From the NCBI GenBank assembly GCA_050115915.1, contig JASFPP010000055.1, positions 1 through 19,648 of the forward strand: a stretch of DNA of 19,648 nucleotides. The letters are read 5' to 3'. The notes under the pieces were generated by a model that saw only the letters and a list, made by a program, of their open reading frames with translations, was not told the DNA's origin and did not search any database. How positions within the stretch are numbered: the stretch's first letter is position 1; every line of letters starts with the position of its first letter. Positions 15,802 through 19,648 of the stretch are shown here, one piece after another. The translations under genes were made by a program, and so were the position numbers. This DNA is from WTAW01 sp050115915 (GTDB taxonomy: Bacteria > Acidobacteriota > Aminicenantia > Aminicenantales > Aminicenantaceae).

Positions 15802-18441
15802 TTACTCATAACGCAAAGACTCTACGGGATTGGTTATGGCCGCTTTAATGGCTTGATAGCAAACCGTTATTGTAGCGATCACAAGCGCCAAAACAGCGGA
15901 TGCGACAAAAATCTCCCAGCTAAGCCTCATCCTGTAGGCGAAGCCCTGGAGCCATTTTGTTGCCAGTATATAGGCGACAGGCCACGCAAGAAGATTGGCC
16001 ACAAGGATCCATTTGGTAAATTCTTTGGTGAGAAGCAACACGATTCCGGACACTTTCGCCCCTAAAATTTTCCGAATACCGATCTCCTTTGTCCGCTGTT
16101 CCGCTGTGAAAGAAGCCAGGCCAAAAAGACCGAGACAGGCAATCAAAATGGCCAATCCCGTGAAATACTGGAAAATTTTGCCGATTTTCCTCTCTCCTTC
16201 ATATGCCGCCGCAATAGACTCATCCAAAAAATCATAGCGAAAAGGATGACCGGGAACGAATTTTTCCCACTTTTCCTTGAGAAATGCGATCATATCAGAA
16301 ACGTTCCCTGGTCTGAACTTTACACAGACAAAAAAACCTCGGTCGGATAAGCTGATGACCTTGGGAAGAATGGGGTTGTGGAGCGAGCCGCCGTGATAAT
16401 CTTTGACAACGCCGATGATCGTGCCCGCTTTGCCCCCATGGGTAAATCTTTTTCCTATCGGGGAATCCAAACCCATTTTTTTTATTGCTGTCTCATTGAC
16501 CACAAAATTATCCCTATCTGTAGGAAATTCTCGGGAATAAAACCGTCCCTCTGCCATTTCGATCCCAAAAGTCTTGAGGAAATCGTAATCACCGAAATCG
16601 GAAAAGATCATAAATTCCGTTGTGGGATCCTTCCCTTCCCAATCGACATTTTCTGTTCCACGGAAACCCGGAGAAGGAGGAAAGGCCCTGCAGATGCTGA
16701 GGATGTTCGGATTCTTGAGTAGTTCATTCTTTGCGGCTTCATAATTACGGCCGAATTGCCCATATGAAGCAACCGTGAAAATGTTTTCTGTATCATATCC
16801 CAGGTCTTTGTTCCGGACATAATGGAGTTGACTGTATATGACAAGAGTTCCGATGATAAGCAAGATCGTAAAAACGAACTGGCTGACAACGAGAACCTTC
16901 CTGAGATACCCTCCTCGTCGAGAGGTAAGATGAGCCGAAGCCTTGAGCACTTTGGAGGGCTCGAAGGCAGAAAGGAATAGCGCTGGATAGCTGCCCGCAG
17001 CTAATCCGGTAAAAATGGCGATTCCCAGTAGTGTGATCCAGAGGAGGATACTTTCTGTATACTGTAAAGAAAGCTGTTTTCCGGACAGTCGATTAAAAAC
17101 TGGAAGGAGCAGTTCGACGATAAGAATGCCGAAACCCAATGAAAGGATAGAGAGGACTATCGATTCGCCGATAAACTGCTTGATGAGATCGACCCGTCGG
17201 GCCCCAGACACTTTGCGCATCCCAACTTCACGGGCGCGTGTGGAGGAGCGGGCTGTCGCCAGGTTCATAAAATTGATACAGGCGACGAACAGGATACAGA
17301 CAGCGATCAATCCGAATATGTAGACATATGTGATATTCCCAGCATTCGGATAAACGACCTCCCAGCTGTTGATATCTTTGGAGTGGAGATGGATGGCACT
17401 CAGGGGCTGAAGGAAAAGTTCTTTTTTGGATTTAGGGAGATGCTCCTTCACAATTCCGGAGATCCTCTCACTGAGGGCTTCAAGGTTTGTGTTTTTTTTG
17501 ACGAGGAGATATGTCGAGAATTGACTGTACGTCCAAGAATCAAGCTTGGAAGAACGGAACTCGGTCATGTTGATTGCCGGGAAAACGTAATCGAACTGAA
17601 GATGAGAATTCCTGGGAATGTCCTCGATCACTCCCGTGACCTTAAAATCTGTGGAGCCGATCTGCATGACTTTTCCCATCGGATCTTCATCCCCAAAACA
17701 TTTCTGGGCCAGGGATTCGGTTAGAACGATCGAATACCGGTCCTCCAATGCGGTTTGAGGATCCCCCTGGATAAAAGGATAAGGAAAGATTTCGAAAAAG
17801 CTGGGGTCCACAGTGGCCAGTTTCATCGTCATGAAATTTTTTTCTCCATAGTGGAGGAAATAACCCGACCAGCCGCACTGCACCCGTGTAAAATTGAGGA
17901 ATTCCGGATAAATCTCGACTAATGTGGGACCGATGAGAGAGGGTGATCCTGAGGTTTTCGCAATATTTCCCCCAGAACGATCGACGGACACTACACGGCA
18001 AATCTGGTCAAAATTTTTATGGAACCGGTCATAACTCAATTCATCCCGGATCCAGGTCAATATGAGAATACAGCAGGCCATCCCGATGGCCAATCCGGCG
18101 ATGTTGATAAAGGAATATCCTTTGTGCCGTCTGATCTTTCGAAGCGCGACCTTCCAGTAGTTCCGAAAAAGTGCCGGCATGAAGCGTGGTGCCTGCCATG
18201 GCGGCCGTCCTGTGAGGCGCTTTGTGTGTGTCTTGTGGAATTCGGCCCCCATGCTCTCGGGAGAGCCAATTTTTAAAATGGCCTCCTCAAATGCTTCTTT
18301 TGGATTCGTGTCCGACTTGATAAGCTCGGCGATCTCCTCCCTCAGGTGAGATTCCAACTCATCAACATAACCATCCTCGAAGGCCTCGATCTTATAAAGG
18401 TCTTTTCTCCACTTTTTAATGGCTTTTTCAAGGTCAAACAT
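15802..18441 (-). CDS. FtsX/MacB-type orphan ABC permease with prefix domain 1 (permease 1)
   Basis: This 879-residue protein has the same architecture as permease 2. Prefix domain 1 spans residues 1-70 (MFDLEKAIKKWRKDL, ELESHLREEI), TM1 about 109-131, then two MacB_PCD/FtsX units, about eight TM helices in all. FtsX signatures are EVGMRKVSGA and the C-terminal EQRTKEIGIRKILGAK. It lies 99 bp downstream of PadR2, with an AGGGGAG ribosome site 5-6 nt before the ATG, so it is probably transcribed with PadR2. With permease 2 it forms a tandem duplicate pair; the two are diverged enough to have separate substrates or to act as a heterodimer. No ATP-binding subunit is encoded in the window. Confidence 0.88.
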   Translation of the reverse strand: MFDLEKAIKKWRKDLYKIEAFEDGYVDELESHLREEIAELIKSDTNPKEAFEEAILKIGSPESMGAEFHKTHTKRLTGRPPWQAPRFMPALFRNYWKVALRKIRRHKGYSFINIAGLAIGMACCILILTWIRDELSYDRFHKNFDQICRVVSVDRSGGNIAKTSGSPSLIGPTLVEIYPEFLNFTRVQCGWSGYFLHYGEKNFMTMKLATVDPSFFEIFPYPFIQGDPQTALEDRYSIVLTESLAQKCFGDEDPMGKVMQIGSTDFKVTGVIEDIPRNSHLQFDYVFPAINMTEFRSSKLDSWTYSQFSTYLLVKKNTNLEALSERISGIVKEHLPKSKKELFLQPLSAIHLHSKDINSWEVVYPNAGNITYVYIFGLIAVCILFVACINFMNLATARSSTRAREVGMRKVSGARRVDLIKQFIGESIVLSILSLGFGILIVELLLPVFNRLSGKQLSLQYTESILLWITLLGIAIFTGLAAGSYPALFLSAFEPSKVLKASAHLTSRRGGYLRKVLVVSQFVFTILLIIGTLVIYSQLHYVRNKDLGYDTENIFTVASYGQFGRNYEAAKNELLKNPNILSICRAFPPSPGFRGTENVDWEGKDPTTEFMIFSDFGDYDFLKTFGIEMAEGRFYSREFPTDRDNFVVNETAIKKMGLDSPIGKRFTHGGKAGTIIGVVKDYHGGSLHNPILPKVISLSDRGFFVCVKFRPGNVSDMIAFLKEKWEKFVPGHPFRYDFLDESIAAAYEGERKIGKIFQYFTGLAILIACLGLFGLASFTAEQRTKEIGIRKILGAKVSGIVLLLTKEFTKWILVANLLAWPVAYILATKWLQGFAYRMRLSWEIFVASAVLALVIATITVCYQAIKAAITNPVESLRYE

Positions 18442-18540
18442 GGAAGTCTCCCCTTTGAATAAAAATCAAATTATTTTTGTCAACAACTCCAAAACCAGAG
18501 GCAGATGACATATCGTTTGATAGAAGTGTGACTTGTCCAT

Positions 18541-18879
18541 TCATTTGAATGCAGGTTGAGTATTCCAAAGTCTGGAGAGAGCGTCATGAACACTTTTCCA
18601 CTGCGCAATATCGGCCTCTAGCTCCGCTCGGCCAGAATCAGTGATGATGTAGTATTTTCTACGCCGGCCTTCTTCGCTAATTTTCCACTTGGAGCGGATA
18701 AAACCATCCTTCTCCAACCTGTGAAGCACGGGATACAGCATGCCGTCCGACCACTCCAGCTGCCCGCCAGAGATCCTTTTTACGCTCTGGATGATCTGAT
18801 ATCCATAGTTTTCGCCGTTCAAGAGAATCGAAAGAATCATGGGTTTGGTTGATGCGGCGATCAGTGCTTTTGCAATCAT
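18541..18879 (-). CDS. PadR-family transcription regulator (PadR2)
   Basis: This 112-residue winged-helix protein carries the classic PadR core: LILSILLNGENYGYQIIQ-like helix 1-2 region, then SDGMLYPVLHRLEKDGFI (recognition helix) and the wing GRRRKYYIITDSGRAEL, with a C-terminal dimerisation helix. It is the first gene before permeases 1 and 2, with GAGG about 6 nt upstream of the ATG. Its promoter is of the sigma-54 type (18920-18935), unusual for a PadR gene, and probably needs an activator bound near 18968-19027. PadR2 may feed back on the operon, but no palindrome like the PadR1 operator was found here. Confidence 0.88.
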   Translation of the reverse strand: MIAKALIAASTKPMILSILLNGENYGYQIIQSVKRISGGQLEWSDGMLYPVLHRLEKDGFIRSKWKISEEGRRRKYYIITDSGRAELEADIAQWKSVHDALSRLWNTQPAFK

Positions 18880-18919
18880 TTGATACCTCGCGTCGTTATA
18901 TACCTAACGTTGCTATGTA

Positions 18920-18935
18920 TGCAAAAACAGTGCCA
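18920..18935 (-). promoter_or_regulatory. Sigma-54-type promoter of the PadR2-permease operon
   Basis: The minus strand reads TGGCACTGTTTTTGCA, matching TGGCAC-N5-TTGC-A exactly. The predicted start is near 18909, about 30 nt before the PadR2 ATG at 18879. No comparable sigma-70 pair was seen. Confidence 0.75.
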
Positions 18936-18967
18936 ATAGAAGGCAACAGAGGAGATGAGATTTAACT

Positions 18968-19027
18968 GGACACCTTAGGACACCGTTATGTCCGCTTCAG
19001 CAACACAGAGTGTTCGTCTTCGGACAT
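18968..19027. promoter_or_regulatory. Clustered GGACA/TGTCC half-sites: candidate sigma-54 activator sites
   Basis: GGACACC occurs twice with a 10-bp period (18968-18974 and 18978-18984). ATGTCCG (18988-18994) and CGGACAT (19021-19027) form an inverted repeat enclosing AACAC-AGA-GTGTT (19002-19014). TGTTCG-N4-CGGACA (19011-19026) is a near-perfect 16-bp inverted repeat. They lie about 60-115 bp upstream of the predicted start, the usual place for enhancer-binding proteins. Function is inferred from position and symmetry. Confidence 0.5.
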
Positions 19028-19035
19028 CGAGTTTT

Positions 19036-19090
19036 CCTGAACATTCAGGGAACGGAGCATTCCAATGTGCGCACTATTTAATTTAAATAG
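19036..19090. repeat. Two further inverted repeats upstream of the PadR2 promoter
   Basis: CCTGAA-CA-TTCAGG (19036-19049) is a short hairpin inside a longer imperfect palindrome. CTATTTAATTTAAATAG (19074-19090) is a perfect 17-bp palindrome. They may be operators, or belong to the 3' end of the right-edge gene; no T-run terminator follows either. Together with the preceding two entries they account for most of the 306-bp gene-free stretch 18880-19185. Confidence 0.4.
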
Positions 19091-19185
19091 ACGCATAAAA
19101 TTCCAAGGAATCCTGATTTTGGATATCAATATATGAATGATAAAGACAATATCGGGTATAATCAGCCTCGCACGTGTTTTTGAGC

Positions 19186-19648
19186 CTATTTTTTAGACTT
19201 CCGCGCTTCTTCCAGTTGCTGCCGCAATCTCCGCGTAAAATCCGAGTGGAATATCAGATATTTTGCCTGTTGTTCCACGGTTAGAGTCTGCTCAAGAAAA
19301 AGCTCCAATTCTCTGTCTATGTCTTTCAGACGGTGACTCAGGTCTTTGATCTCCTGGACTCTTCCTGCAAGCTCTTCTTCCTCAACGTTCTCATCCCTCA
19401 ACCGAGCCCGGAGTTCTCTTAAAAGTTGATTCAAATTCTTGTTCAGTTCATGTTTCTCTTTTTCAACCCTGGATATACGCGGATAAATCATGGCAGCCTG
19501 TTCTTCTGTGAGGTTGAGAACATGAGTCATCCTCAAAAGATACAATGTCCTGACATTATCCCGGCTTCGTTGAGATTTCCGAAAAGCTGCCATAAAACGA
19601 TCCCTTTGTTTATCGTTTTTTAAGCTAAGGAACTTTTGAACATCTTCG
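19186..19648 (-). CDS. Charged coiled-coil protein, Spy/CpxP-like, 5'-incomplete
   Basis: The reading frame ends at 19186 and stays open to the window edge, 18 codons upstream of the first in-frame ATG at 19593. The extension (FLSLKNDKQRDRF) reads like a natural continuation, so the true start is probably outside the window; starting at 19593 gives 135 residues with a modest GGGA ribosome site but no signal peptide. From 19593, residues about 20-115 are helical and rich in Glu, Arg and Leu. LTEEQAAMIYPRI and LTVEQQAKYLIF resemble the LTxxQ-type segments of periplasmic Spy/CpxP/ZraP-like chaperones. If so it would be an envelope-stress protein, consistent with the permease neighbourhood. It may instead be a simple cytoplasmic coiled-coil. 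Confidence 0.6.
   Translation of the reverse strand, partial: EDVQKFLSLKNDKQRDRFMAAFRKSQRSRDNVRTLYLLRMTHVLNLTEEQAAMIYPRISRVEKEKHELNKNLNQLLRELRARLRDENVEEEELAGRVQEIKDLSHRLKDIDRELELFLEQTLTVEQQAKYLIFHSDFTRRLRQQLEEARKSKK

Noticed and set aside
19123..19137. A PadR1-like operator upstream of PadR2
   Set aside because: Only one half-site (ATATGAA) matches; the other arm does not.

Overview
The window is a compact bacterial stretch of moderate GC. Almost every gene is on the minus strand; the one clear exception is a membrane-bound LuxR-type regulator at 7180-8142. Three large FtsX/MacB-type permeases without an ATPase, two PadR regulators, several exported hydrolases and prefix-domain permeases together resemble Acidobacteriota-related genomes, especially Candidatus Aminicenantes. 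That placement is inferred from gene content only. No rRNA, tRNA, CRISPR array or insertion sequence was recognised.

Layout. Positions 5368 down to 1 hold a tight minus-strand operon. Its order is an exported SAM-methyltransferase-like protein, an exported beta-lactamase-fold serine hydrolase, a DJ-1/PfpI domain fused to a seven-repeat putative beta-propeller, an exported metallo-beta-lactamase-fold hydrolase with C-terminal TPRs, and the start of an exported TPR protein cut by the window edge. A second exported MBL-fold hydrolase (5611-6489) follows a 25-codon ORF that looks like a copy of its signal peptide. A 525-bp divergent region (6655-7179) separates these from the LuxR gene. A second serine hydrolase (8203-9315) converges on LuxR. 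Upstream of it lie permease 3 with PadR1 (9444-12367), a cupin (12560-12919), and permeases 2 and 1 with PadR2 (13024-18879). A coiled-coil, Spy/CpxP-like ORF runs off the right edge.

Regulation is the most striking part. Four sequences of the form TGGCA[C/T]-N5-TTGC, the sigma-54 -24/-12 pattern, sit in noncoding DNA and point at genes. One is upstream of the five-gene operon (5499-5514). Two are back to back in the divergent region (6684-6699 minus, 6843-6858 plus). One is upstream of the PadR2-permease operon (18920-18935), with clustered TGTCC/GGACA half-sites about 60-115 bp upstream of its predicted start. PadR1 instead has a good sigma-70 promoter whose -10 is embedded in a perfect 15-bp palindrome, with a near copy 42 bp away, as expected for autorepression.

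Working model (inference): an envelope-response locus. PadR and sigma-54 activators control orphan permeases that move or sense envelope or lipophilic substrates, alongside a set of secreted hydrolases. The substrates cannot be read from the sequence.
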